Positions 54,241 through 62,239 of a stretch of DNA of 64,000 nucleotides are shown here, piece after piece. The stretch covers positions 62,001 to 126,000 of the forward strand of contig NZ_PZYZ01000007.1 of the NCBI RefSeq assembly GCF_003047295.1, in the 5' to 3' direction. The position numbers were made by a program, and so were the translations under genes. Under the pieces are notes generated by a model that made no database searches, was not told where the DNA came from, and saw only the letters and a program-made list of their open reading frames with translations. Position 1 is the first letter of the stretch. Each line of letters starts with the position of its first letter. This DNA is from Nocardioides sediminis (GTDB lineage: Bacteria; Actinomycetota; Actinomycetes; Propionibacteriales; Nocardioidaceae).

Positions 54241-55419
54241 ATGCTTCGTTGGCTCACCGCGGGCGAGTCCCACGGCCCCTCCCTGGTCGCCGTCCTCGAG
54301 GGTCTGCCCGCCCACGTCCGTGTCACCTCCGACGACATCTCCGACGCGCTCGCGCGGCGCCGCCTCGGCTATGGCCGTGGCGCACGGATGAAGTTCGAGG
54401 CCGACGAGGTGACCGTCATCGGCGGCGTGCGCCACGGTGAGACCCAGGGTGGTCCCGTCGCGATCCAGGTCGGCAACACCGAGTGGCCCAAGTGGGAGAA
54501 GGTCATGTCCGCCGACCCGGTGGACCCCGTCGAGCTCGACGCGCTGGCCCGCAACGCGGCCCTCACCCGACCCCGTCCCGGCCACGCCGACCTGGTCGGG
54601 ATGCAGAAGTACGACTTCGACGAGGCCCGCCCGATCCTAGAGCGCGCCTCCGCCCGCGAGACCGCTGCGCGCGTCGCCCTCGGCCGCGTCGCCATGCACT
54701 TCCTCTTCCAGTCCGTCGGCGCCGAGATCGTCAGCCACGTCGTCGAGCTCGGGGGCGTGCCCGCGCCCGCCGGCTCGGTCCCGGAGCCCGGCGACGTCGA
54801 GCGCCTCGACGCCGACCCGGTCCGCTGCCTCGACCCCGAGGCGAGCGCCGCGATGGTCGCCCGCATCGACGAGGCCCACAAGGACGGCGACACCCTCGGC
54901 GGGGTCGTCGAGGTGGTCGTCCACGGCCTGCCGCCGGGCCTGGGCTCGCACGTCCACTGGGACCGCCGCCTCGACGCCCGCCTCGCCGGCGCCCTCATGG
55001 GCATCCAGGCCATCAAGGGCGTGGAGGTCGGTGACGGCTTCGACCTGGCCGCGACCCCCGGCTCGCTGGCCCACGACGAGATCGTCTCGACCCCCGATGG
55101 GCTCCGGCGCACCTCGGGTCGCTCGGGCGGCACCGAGGGCGGCATGACCACGGGCGAGGTCCTGCGCGTCCGGGCCGCGATGAAGCCGATCGCGACCGTG
55201 CCCCGGGCCCTGCGCACGGTGGACGTCGCCACCGGGGAGGAGGCGGTGGCCCACCACCAGCGCTCCGACGTGTGCGCCGTGCCCGCGGCCGGCATCGTCG
55301 CGGAGGCGATGGTGGCCCTCGTGCTCGCCGACGCGGTGCTCGAGAAGTTCGGCGGCGACTCCGTGCGCGAGACCCGCCGCAACGCCGAGAGCTACCTGGA
55401 CACGCTGAGGTTCCGATGA
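54241..55419 (+). CDS. aroC: chorismate synthase
   Basis: A 392-residue enzyme. Signatures: [82 protein letters not shown] and [17 protein letters not shown]-dependent conversion of EPSP to chorismate, the last common step of aromatic biosynthesis. Probably leaderless ATG. Overlaps aroK by four bases (ATGA). Confidence 0.98.
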   Translation: MLRWLTAGESHGPSLVAVLEGLPAHVRVTSDDISDALARRRLGYGRGARMKFEADEVTVIGGVRHGETQGGPVAIQVGNTEWPKWEKVMSADPVDPVELDALARNAALTRPRPGHADLVGMQKYDFDEARPILERASARETAARVALGRVAMHFLFQSVGAEIVSHVVELGGVPAPAGSVPEPGDVERLDADPVRCLDPEASAAMVARIDEAHKDGDTLGGVVEVVVHGLPPGLGSHVHWDRRLDARLAGALMGIQAIKGVEVGDGFDLAATPGSLAHDEIVSTPDGLRRTSGRSGGTEGGMTTGEVLRVRAAMKPIATVPRALRTVDVATGEEAVAHHQRSDVCAVPAAGIVAEAMVALVLADAVLEKFGGDSVRETRRNAESYLDTLRFR

Positions 55420-55934
55420 CCCACGCACCCACGACCCGCCCCCGGGTCGTGCTCGTCGGCCCGATGGGTGCCGGCAAGTCCACCGTCGCGGCGATCGTCG
55501 GCGACGCCTGGGGGCTGCCGGTGCGGGACACCGACACCGACATCGAGGCAGCCGAGGGCCGGACCATCGCGGAGATCTTCGTCGACTCCGGCGAGCAGCA
55601 CTTCCGCGCCCTCGAGGCGGCGGCCGTCGCCGAGGCGCTGGCCACCCACGAGGGCGTGCTCGCGCTCGGCGGGGGAGCCGTGCTCGACCCCACGACGCGC
55701 TCGCTCCTCGACGGGCACCGGGTCGTCTTCCTGCGGGTCGGGCTCAGCGAGGCCGTCAAGCGCGTCGGCCTCGGCGTGGGGCGCCCGCTCCTGCTGGGCA
55801 ACGTGCGCTCGCGCATCAAGGCGTTGCTCGACGAGCGCACCCCGGTCTACGAGGCCGTGGCCACCCTCGTCGTCGACACCGACGAGCGCACCCCGGACGA
55901 GGTCGCCGCACAGGTGATGGAGGAGCTGGCATGA
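55416..55934 (+). CDS. aroK: shikimate kinase
   Basis: A 172-residue kinase. Walker [10 protein letters not shown] (15-23), shikimate-binding DTDTDIE, Walker-like [10 protein letters not shown] (GGG), and the lid region with VGRPLLLGN. It phosphorylates shikimate with ATP. ATG lies within the aroC stop and its stop within the aroB start (ATGA on both sides), so the three are tightly coupled. Confidence 0.97.
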   Translation: MTHAPTTRPRVVLVGPMGAGKSTVAAIVGDAWGLPVRDTDTDIEAAEGRTIAEIFVDSGEQHFRALEAAAVAEALATHEGVLALGGGAVLDPTTRSLLDGHRVVFLRVGLSEAVKRVGLGVGRPLLLGNVRSRIKALLDERTPVYEAVATLVVDTDERTPDEVAAQVMEELA

Positions 55935-57055
55935 GCGGCGAGACGGTCCTGCACGTCGGCGGCGCGTCGGCGCGCCGTCCTGAGCCCGACGAAGGGTACG
56001 ACGTGGTGGTCGGGCACGACCTCTCCGGCCGGCTCCCGGACGTCCTCGGCGAGTCCGTGCAGCGCGTCGCCGTGCTGTACGCCGGCCAGCTGGGCCAGCT
56101 GGTGCAGCCGGTCGTGGACGCCCTCGTCGACAACTACGACGTGCTCGCGCTCGGCCTGCCCGACGGCGAGGCTGCCAAGACGGCACCGGTGGCCTCCGAC
56201 TGCTGGGAGGCGCTGGGCGAGGCGGGCTTCACCCGCTCGGACGCCGTGGTGACCGTCGGCGGGGGAGCGACCACCGACCTGGGTGGCTTCGTGGCGGCGA
56301 CCTGGCTGCGCGGCGTGCGGGTGGTGCACGTGCCGACCACGGTGCTGGGCATGGTCGACGCCGCCGTCGGCGGCAAGACCGGCATCAACACCGGTGCGGG
56401 CAAGAACCTCGTCGGCTCCTTCCACGAGCCGGCCGGCGTGCTGTGCGACCTGGACCTGCTCGGCTCGCTCCCGCGCGAGGAGCTCGTCTCCGGGCTCGGC
56501 GAGGTCGTCAAGTGCGGCTTCATCGCCGACCCGGTGATCCTCGACCTGGTGGAGGCCACCGATCCCGCCGACCTGACGGCAGGATCGGCGGTGCTCCGTG
56601 AGCTCATCGAGCGGGCGATCCGGGTCAAGATCGACGTGGTCGTCGCCGACCTGCGCGAGACCGGCGGCCGCGACGGCCACCCCGGCCGCGAGGTCCTCAA
56701 CTACGGCCACACGCTGGCGCACGCCATCGAGCGCGCCAGCGGCTACGCCGTCCGGCACGGCGAGGCGGTGGCCATCGGCTCCGTCTACGTCGCCGAGCTG
56801 GCCAACCGGGCCGGGAGCCTGGACGCGGCCGTCGTCGAGCGGCACCGGGCCGCGTTCGGGCGGGTGGGGCTCCCGACCGGCTACGCCGGGGCCTCGTTCG
56901 AGGAGCTGCACGAGGCGATGAAGGTCGACAAGAAGTCCCGCGGCAACCAGCTGCGTTTCGTCGTGCTCGACGACGTCGCCGTGCCGCGGGTGCTCGCCGG
57001 GCCGAGCGAGCACCACCTGCGGGAGGCGTTCGCAGCGATCGGCGGCGACCGCTGA
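55931..57055 (+). CDS. aroB: 3-dehydroquinate synthase
   Basis: A 374-residue NAD+/metal enzyme. Motifs: PDGEAAKT, VGGGATTDLGGFVAATWLRG, VGGKTGINTGAGKNLVGSFH, the metal site in SGLGEVVKCGFI (Glu) and LNYGHTLAHAIE plus RHGEAVAIG (His). It makes 3-dehydroquinate from DAHP. The N-terminus is about 15 residues longer than some relatives. Normally aroQ follows; here the next gene is efp after 148 bases. Confidence 0.97.
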   Translation: MSGETVLHVGGASARRPEPDEGYDVVVGHDLSGRLPDVLGESVQRVAVLYAGQLGQLVQPVVDALVDNYDVLALGLPDGEAAKTAPVASDCWEALGEAGFTRSDAVVTVGGGATTDLGGFVAATWLRGVRVVHVPTTVLGMVDAAVGGKTGINTGAGKNLVGSFHEPAGVLCDLDLLGSLPREELVSGLGEVVKCGFIADPVILDLVEATDPADLTAGSAVLRELIERAIRVKIDVVVADLRETGGRDGHPGREVLNYGHTLAHAIERASGYAVRHGEAVAIGSVYVAELANRAGSLDAAVVERHRAAFGRVGLPTGYAGASFEELHEAMKVDKKSRGNQLRFVVLDDVAVPRVLAGPSEHHLREAFAAIGGDR

Positions 57056-57119
57056 GGACCCTGCTCCGCGCGCGAGCCCGGCAGGGCGGAGCCGGTTCGT
57101 GGTTCGGCCGGGGCCTCGA

Positions 57120-57125
57120 TAGACT
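57120..57125 (+). promoter_or_regulatory. -10 TAGACT upstream of efp
   Basis: TAGACT about 79 bases before the efp ATG, giving a leader of about 70 bases. A TTGACA at 57159-57164 was also seen but has no matching -10 downstream. Confidence 0.4.
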
Positions 57126-57203
57126 CCACGGTCGGCGCCGCGGTGCGTCGTACCTCTCTTGACAACAGACCAACCCGATGGCGAAGGCAGGCCGGACCAC
57201 ACC

Positions 57204-57767
57204 ATGGCAACCACCAACGACCTCAAGAACGGCATGGTCCTCAACATCGAGGGCCAGCTCTGGACCGTCATCGAGTTCCAGCACGTGAAGCCCGGCAAGG
57301 GCCCGGCCTTCGTGCGCACCAAGCTCAAGAACGTCGAGTCCAACAAGACGGTCGACAAGACCTTCAACGCCGGCACCAAGGTCGAGACGGCCAACGTCGA
57401 CAAGCGCACGATGCAGTACCTCTACAACGACGGCACGTCGTACGTCTTCATGGACACCTCGACCTACGACCAGCTCGAGGTCGCGCCGGAGATCGTCGGC
57501 AGCGCCAAGAACTTCATGCTCGAGAACCAGGAAGCCATCGTGGCGACCAACGAGGGCCGCGTCCTGTTCATCGAGCTTCCCGCCTCGGTCGAGCTCGTGA
57601 TCTCCGAGACCGAGCCGGGCCTCCAGGGCGACCGCTCCACGGGTGGCACCAAGCCCGCGACGCTGGAGACCGGCCACCAGATCCAGGTGCCGCTCTTCAT
57701 CACCACCGGCGAGAAGGTCAAGGTCGATACCCGCGACTCGTCCTACCTCGGCCGCGTCAAGGGCTGA
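57204..57767 (+). CDS. efp: translation elongation factor P
   Basis: A 187-residue, three-domain EF-P. The tip loop is [17 protein letters not shown] with Lys32 at the functional position; the actinobacterial PGKGP tip is thought to work without the lysyl modification of E. coli, and no epmA/epmB is seen here. C-terminal signature [20 protein letters not shown]. It helps the ribosome through polyproline runs. nusB follows after five bases, the conserved pair. Confidence 0.98.
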   Translation: MATTNDLKNGMVLNIEGQLWTVIEFQHVKPGKGPAFVRTKLKNVESNKTVDKTFNAGTKVETANVDKRTMQYLYNDGTSYVFMDTSTYDQLEVAPEIVGSAKNFMLENQEAIVATNEGRVLFIELPASVELVISETEPGLQGDRSTGGTKPATLETGHQIQVPLFITTGEKVKVDTRDSSYLGRVKG

Positions 57768-57772
57768 GGTCC

Positions 57773-58180
57773 GTGTCTGCTCGCGGCAAGGCCCGCAAGC
57801 GCGCGCTGGACGTCCTGTACGCCGCCGAGATGCGCGGCGAGCAGCCGCTCGAGGCGCTGGAGCGCATCGTCGCGGCCGGCGAGGGGCCGACCAACGAGTA
57901 CACCTCGGTGCTGGTGCACGGCGTCGCCGAGCACCAGGGACGCATCGACGAGCTGCTGGGGACCTACGCACAGGGCTGGACGCTGGCGCGCATGCCGGCG
58001 GTCGACCGCAACGTCCTGCGCCTCGGCGTCTACGAGCTGCTGTACGTCGAGGACGTGCCGGACGGCGTCGCGGTCTCCGAGGCGATGAACCTGGTCCGGG
58101 ACCTGTCCACCGACGACTCGCCCGCCTTCGTCAACGGTCTCCTGGGCAGCATCGTCCGCGACAAGGCCGACCTGGTCTGA
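57773..58180 (+). CDS. nusB: transcription antitermination factor NusB
   Basis: A 135-residue all-helical RNA-binding protein: ARGKARKRALDVLYAAEMRG at the N-terminus, MPAVDRNVLRLGVYELLY in the middle, and DDSPAFVNGLLGSIVRDK near the end. With NusE (S10) it binds boxA RNA for rRNA antitermination. GTG start five bases after efp. End of the operon. Confidence 0.96.
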   Translation: MSARGKARKRALDVLYAAEMRGEQPLEALERIVAAGEGPTNEYTSVLVHGVAEHQGRIDELLGTYAQGWTLARMPAVDRNVLRLGVYELLYVEDVPDGVAVSEAMNLVRDLSTDDSPAFVNGLLGSIVRDKADLV

Positions 58181-58231
58181 CCTGCTCGCGCGTTGCCACC
58201 GGCGGGTGAGGCGGCGCGGTCCGCCGAGCCC

Positions 58232-58237
58232 TAGGGT
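58232..58237 (+). promoter_or_regulatory. -10 TAGGGT of the DUF1206 gene (leaderless)
   Basis: TAGGGT seven bases before the ATG at 58245. Confidence 0.5.
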
Positions 58238-58244
58238 GTGCCTC

Positions 58245-59069
58245 ATGGGAGAGGTCGCCGACAAGGCACACGGAGCAGGGCAGCAGGCACACCGCAGCGA
58301 GTGGCTCGACCACGCGGTCCGGGTGGGGCTGATCGCCTACGGGATCGTCCACCTCATGATCGCCTGGCTCGCCCTCCAGCTGGCGCTGGGCGACCGGTCG
58401 GAGAACGCGTCGAACACGGGCGCGCTGCAGGAGCTCGCGCAGCAGCCACTGGGCGGCTTCCTGGTCTGGATGGTCGCCATCGGCATGCTGCTGCTCGTCG
58501 TCTGGCGCCTGCTCGAGTTCGCGCTCGGCTACCAGGACGAGTCCGACGACGCGAAGCGGTGGCGCAAGCGGGCTGGGTCCCTCGGCAAGGCCGTCATCTA
58601 CGGCGCCCTCTCCTGGACAGCCTTCAAGGTGGCCGTCGGCAGCGGGTCCGGGGGCGGCGGGACCGACACGACGACGGCGAAGATCATGCAGCTCCCCGGC
58701 GGCCAGCTGATCGTCGGCGCGGTGGGACTCGCGATCATCGGGTACGGCGCCTCGCTGGTCTACCGCGGCTGGACCGAGAAGTTCACCGAGCACCTCGACG
58801 CCCAGGGACAGTCGGGCAAGGAGGGGTCGGCTTACGTCATGTTCGGCAAGGTGGGCTACATCGCCAAGGGCATCGCGATCGGGATCATCGGCGGCCTGTT
58901 CGGCTACGCGGCGATCACCCACGACGCCAAGGAGTCGGGCGGCCTCGACCAGGCGCTCCAGACGGTCCTCGAGCAGCCGTTCGGTCCGGTCCTCCTGGTC
59001 GCCATCGCCCTCGGCATCGCCGCCTACGGGCTGTTCTGCTTCGCCCGCGCCAAGCACCTCTCGCGCTGA
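58245..59069 (+). CDS. DUF1206 six-span membrane protein
   Basis: A 274-residue protein built from three repeats of a two-helix unit, each starting near a conserved 'R.G...YGI.H' type segment (VRVGLIAYGIVHLMIAWLAL; KRAGSLGKAVIYGALSWTAF; GKVGYIAKGIAIGIIGGLFG). This is the DUF1206 family, common in actinobacteria and of unknown function. ATG at 58245 fits a leaderless promoter. The flavin-oxidoreductase gene starts nine bases after the stop, so the two may share an mRNA. Confidence 0.9.
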   Translation: MGEVADKAHGAGQQAHRSEWLDHAVRVGLIAYGIVHLMIAWLALQLALGDRSENASNTGALQELAQQPLGGFLVWMVAIGMLLLVVWRLLEFALGYQDESDDAKRWRKRAGSLGKAVIYGALSWTAFKVAVGSGSGGGGTDTTTAKIMQLPGGQLIVGAVGLAIIGYGASLVYRGWTEKFTEHLDAQGQSGKEGSAYVMFGKVGYIAKGIAIGIIGGLFGYAAITHDAKESGGLDQALQTVLEQPFGPVLLVAIALGIAAYGLFCFARAKHLSR

Positions 59070-59078
59070 GCCGCCGAC

Positions 59079-60440
59079 GTGGGCGAGCGGGTGCGGTGTG
59101 AGGTCGTCGTCCTCGGGCTGGGGCCCGGCGGGCAGGGGCTCGCGAGCGGCCTGGCCGAGGCCGGGGTGGACACCGTCGGCGTCGAGATGCACCTCGTCGG
59201 TGGTGAGTGCCCCTTCTACGGCTGCACCCCGAGCAAGCTGATGATCCGCGCGGCCGACCACGTCGCGATGGTCCACCGCGCCGACCGGCTCGCCGGCCCG
59301 TCGGCCGTGACCCCGGACTGGTCGCGGCCCGCCGGCCGGATCACCGAGGAGGCGACGAAGGGCTGGACCGACGACGCCAACGCCAAGGCGTTGCAGGAGT
59401 CCGGGGTGAGGCTGGTCCGCGGCCACGGCCGGCTCGTCGCGCCGGGCGTCGTCGAGGTCGAGGGCGTGGAGTACGAGGCGTCGCGAGGCGTGGTGCTGAA
59501 CACCGGCACCGAGCCGCTCGTCCTGCCGATCGACGGCCTCGCGGACACGCCGTACTGGACCAACCGCGACGTGGTGCAGGTGACCGAGCTGCCGCGCAGC
59601 CTGATCGTCCTCGGCGGCGGCCCCATCGGGTGCGAGCTGGCCCAGGCGATCGCCCGGTTCGGCGTGGAGGTCACGGTCATCGAGGCCGACGACCGCCTGC
59701 TCGCCGTCGAGGAGCCGGAGTCGAGCGAGCTCATGACGCGGCTCTTCGAGGCCGAGGGCATCACGGTCCACACCGGTGTCGAGGTCGAGCGGGTGGAGCA
59801 CGACGGTCGCTTCGTCGTGACGGCCGGGGACCTGCGGGTGGAGGCCGAGCGGCTCCTCGTCGCCGCCGGGCGCAGCAACAACCTGCACGACATCGGTCTG
59901 GAGACCGTCGGCCTCGACCCGGACGCCGACTCCGTGCCGACCGACGAGCGGATGCGGGCGGGCGACCGCCTGTGGGCCATCGGCGACATCACCGGGCACG
60001 GGCGCTACACCCACGTCTCGCACTACCAGGCGGAGGTGGTCGAGGCGGACATCCTCGGCGAGGACGGGCCGCTGGCCGACTACCGGGCCGTGAGCAGGGT
60101 GACGTTCACCGACCCCGAGATCGGCTCGGTCGGGCTGACCGAGGCGCAGGCACGCGAGCAGGGGCTGGACGTGCGAACGGGTTTCGCCGACATCAGCGAG
60201 ACCTCGCGCGGGTGGCTGGACGGCGTCGGCAGCCAGGGCCACGTCAAGCTCGTCGCCGACGCCGGCACGGGTCTGCTCGTCGGCGCCACCGCCATGGGCC
60301 CCACCGGGGGAGACCTCGTCGCGATGCTCGCCCTGGCCATCCACGCCGAGATCCCTCCGGCACTGGTCCGGCGCATGCACTTCGCCTTCCCGACCTACCA
60401 CGGCGCCGTCATGACCGCCCTGGACGACCTGGTCCCGTGA
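59079..60440 (+). CDS. class I pyridine-nucleotide disulphide oxidoreductase lacking the His-Glu dyad
   Basis: A 453-residue FAD/NAD(P) enzyme of the dihydrolipoamide-dehydrogenase fold. FAD motif VLGLGPGGQGLASGLAEAG, redox disulphide GGECPFYGCTPSK (Cys44, Cys49), NAD(P) motif VLGGGPIGCELAQ, and second FAD motif LWAIGDITG. At the dimer-interface position where lipoamide dehydrogenases have HPT-x2-E, this protein has FPTYHG, so both catalytic His and Glu are missing. It is therefore unlikely to be a true lipoamide dehydrogenase; its electron acceptor is unknown. GTG start; the 3' end overlaps the opposite coiled-coil gene by 32 bases. Confidence 0.87.
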   Translation: MGERVRCEVVVLGLGPGGQGLASGLAEAGVDTVGVEMHLVGGECPFYGCTPSKLMIRAADHVAMVHRADRLAGPSAVTPDWSRPAGRITEEATKGWTDDANAKALQESGVRLVRGHGRLVAPGVVEVEGVEYEASRGVVLNTGTEPLVLPIDGLADTPYWTNRDVVQVTELPRSLIVLGGGPIGCELAQAIARFGVEVTVIEADDRLLAVEEPESSELMTRLFEAEGITVHTGVEVERVEHDGRFVVTAGDLRVEAERLLVAAGRSNNLHDIGLETVGLDPDADSVPTDERMRAGDRLWAIGDITGHGRYTHVSHYQAEVVEADILGEDGPLADYRAVSRVTFTDPEIGSVGLTEAQAREQGLDVRTGFADISETSRGWLDGVGSQGHVKLVADAGTGLLVGATAMGPTGGDLVAMLALAIHAEIPPALVRRMHFAFPTYHGAVMTALDDLVP

Positions 60441-60825
60441 CGTCCTCTGGCCCCTCTGGCCCCTCGGGTCGCTGGGGACCCTCGGTCAGCTGGATCCGGT
60501 CGTCGTGCGACGCCTCCCGGTCCTCCTTGGAGTGCACGCGGTCGAGGCCCGCGGCGCGGCGCTCCGGCCAGTCGTCGCCGTACTCGACGGCATCCGTCTG
60601 ATCCAGCAGCCTGGCGCGATCCAGCTCCCTCTCACGCTGATCGGCGGCCGCGTCCCTGAGGTCGGCCCGGGAGTCCCGCTCATCCGCGACGGCCAGGATC
60701 GCCTCGGCGGCCTCCATGCGCTCGGCCAGGGCATGCTCGCGGGCGGTCACCGCTGACTCACGACGCGCGACCTCGGCCTCACGTCGTGCGAGGTCGGCCT
60801 CGCGGTCCTCGCTACCGTCCCCCAT
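60409..60825 (-). CDS. charged coiled-coil protein (Arg/Glu/Ala-rich)
   Basis: About 138 residues, no recognised domain. From residue 5 to about 90 it is one long amphipathic helix with heptad-like repeats (ADLARREAEVARRESAVTAR, ERELDRARLLDQTD), then a Gly/Pro/Glu-rich tail (EGPQRPEGPEGPED). Similar 'RE.AAD.RE' proteins are frequent in Nocardioides-type genomes and are of unknown function. ATG 60825 was chosen because coding character begins there; no clear ribosome site. Its 3' end runs into the end of the oxidoreductase gene. Confidence 0.6.
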   Translation of the reverse strand: MGDGSEDREADLARREAEVARRESAVTAREHALAERMEAAEAILAVADERDSRADLRDAAADQRERELDRARLLDQTDAVEYGDDWPERRAAGLDRVHSKEDREASHDDRIQLTEGPQRPEGPEGPEDVTGPGRPGRS

Positions 60826-60929
60826 GCCACGAGTGAACCATCGTGGCGCCTCGCCGGACCCTGCGGTCGGCGATGGTCTGGACCACCTCCCCGCGGGCGA
60901 CGCCGGTCCCAGTCGGGGTCGGGATGACG

Positions 60930-61625
60930 TCAAGTCTGTCGCGTCGAGACCGACAGCGCCGTGGCGACGAGGAAGTCGCGGACCTGGTCGGGCGACACCG
61001 AGCCGACGGTGGGCATGCCGGGCGCCGACTCGCCGACCAGGATGCCGACGCGGGCGAGCTGCAGCCCGCCGAGCGCACTGGCGTAGAGCTGGTTGGCCAG
61101 CAGGTTGGTGTCCTGGACCGTGAAGTCGGCGGTGGCCACGCCGTCGTCGATGACGCCCGACAGCACCGAGAGGCAGGCCGAGATGCTGCGGCCGAGGCGG
61201 AAGAGCGCGCTCTCGCTGATCTCGTCGAGCAGCTCGGGACCGGTACGCCGCATGAGCGTCTGCGCGCAGTCGACGAAGGCCGGGTGGGCCAGGCCGTAGT
61301 CGACGAACGCGGTGACGATGCCCGTCAGGCGCTCGGCCGGCGTCCCGGGTCGGTCGGACGCCGCAGACAGCGCGTCGCGCAGCTCGTCGAGGTAGCCGGT
61401 GAGGGTGAGCGCGAAGAGCTCCTCCTTGCCGGTGAAGTGCCGGTAGACGATCGCCCGGTTGATGCCGACCGCACGGGCGATGTCCTCGATCTGGGCGTCC
61501 CGGACGCCGCGCTCGTCGAAGAGCCGGCGTGTGGCGTCGAGGATCTCCGCCTCGCGCTGCCGACGACGGGCCGCGGCGGCCGACCGCCGGCCGTCGACGC
61601 GAGGTGGCTGCTCACTGGTCGCCAT
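60930..61625 (-). CDS. TetR-family transcriptional repressor
   Basis: A 231-residue regulator. The N-terminal HTH domain reads RQREAEILDATRRLFDERGV, then IEDIARAVGINRAIVYRHFTGKEELF (about 47-72). The C-terminal ligand domain (about 85-215) has no recognisable signature. ATG 61625 lies seven bases after TACACT, so the mRNA is leaderless, and a perfect 8+5+8 palindrome covers the -35 region, implying self-repression. The palindrome also lies just beyond the GNAT gene's end. Confidence 0.92.
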   Translation of the reverse strand: MATSEQPPRVDGRRSAAAARRRQREAEILDATRRLFDERGVRDAQIEDIARAVGINRAIVYRHFTGKEELFALTLTGYLDELRDALSAASDRPGTPAERLTGIVTAFVDYGLAHPAFVDCAQTLMRRTGPELLDEISESALFRLGRSISACLSVLSGVIDDGVATADFTVQDTNLLANQLYASALGGLQLARVGILVGESAPGMPTVGSVSPDQVRDFLVATALSVSTRQT

Positions 61626-61632
61626 GGGCAGA

Positions 61633-61638
61633 AGTGTA
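61633..61638 (-). promoter_or_regulatory. -10 TACACT of the TetR gene (leaderless)
   Basis: TACACT on the minus strand, seven bases before the ATG at 61625. Confidence 0.55.
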
Positions 61639-61643
61639 GGACG

Positions 61644-61664
61644 CGTGCAACCCGGAGTTGCACG
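61644..61664. promoter_or_regulatory. TetR operator palindrome CGTGCAAC-N5-GTTGCACG
   Basis: A perfect inverted repeat with 8-base arms and a five-base centre (CCGGA), 21 bases in all. It starts six bases upstream of the -10 TACACT, so a bound dimer would block the -35 region. Length and position are typical of TetR-family self-regulation. Confidence 0.8.
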
Positions 61665-61694
61665 ACTGTGACGCCAAGCGCTCCTCGAGCCGCC

Positions 61695-62186
61695 TCAACC
61701 GGTCTCGGGACGCACGAGCACGGTGAAGTCCCGGGCGTCACGGGCCGCCTCGAAGGTGCCGACGCGCTCGAAGCCGAGGGACTCGACCGCGCGCAGGGCG
61801 CGCGCGTTGAACGACGCTACGGTCACGCGGAACGCCGGGGGTGAGAACAGTGCTCGGCCGTGGTCCAGCCCGGCCGAGATGACCGCGGGTCCGAGCCCCT
61901 GCCCCGTGAGCTCCGGTCGCAGCCCACCACCGGTGTCGAGGGCGGAGTCGTCGTAGTCCCAGCCGGGCACCCGGCCGTCGGGGCCGAAGGAACGGAACCC
62001 GATCAGCCGGTCGTCCGCCAGGACGGCGTGGAAGCCGACCTCGGGTCGGAGCAGCTCGTCCGGGGTGGCGCCGACCATGTCGTAGGTGTCGTAGGGCGCG
62101 GCGTACCGCCAGGTCGAGATGTCCTCGGCGTGCTCCCGGCTGAGGGGAGCGAGGCGGATGGATCGCGGGTCGATCGCCGTCGGCAT
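61695..62186 (-). CDS. GNAT-family N-acetyltransferase
   Basis: A 163-residue acetyltransferase. The acetyl-CoA-binding turn is GGGLRPELTGQGLGPAVISA (about 87-106, R/Q-x-x-G-x-G/A-like), with RVTVASFNARALRAVESLGF in motif B. It resembles RimJ-type GNATs that modify an amine on a small molecule or protein N-terminus. Substrate unknown. It lies between ligB and the TetR gene on the same strand. Confidence 0.87.
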   Translation of the reverse strand: MPTAIDPRSIRLAPLSREHAEDISTWRYAAPYDTYDMVGATPDELLRPEVGFHAVLADDRLIGFRSFGPDGRVPGWDYDDSALDTGGGLRPELTGQGLGPAVISAGLDHGRALFSPPAFRVTVASFNARALRAVESLGFERVGTFEAARDARDFTVLVRPETG

Positions 62187-62239
62187 GGGGTCAGGCTCTC
62201 ACCCCGCGCCGGATCACCGGCACCGACCGGCCCGTCTCG

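Noticed and set aside
57159..57164. TTGACA as a -35 box for efp
   Set aside because: No -10-like hexamer lies 16-18 bases downstream; the better candidate is TAGACT at 57120.
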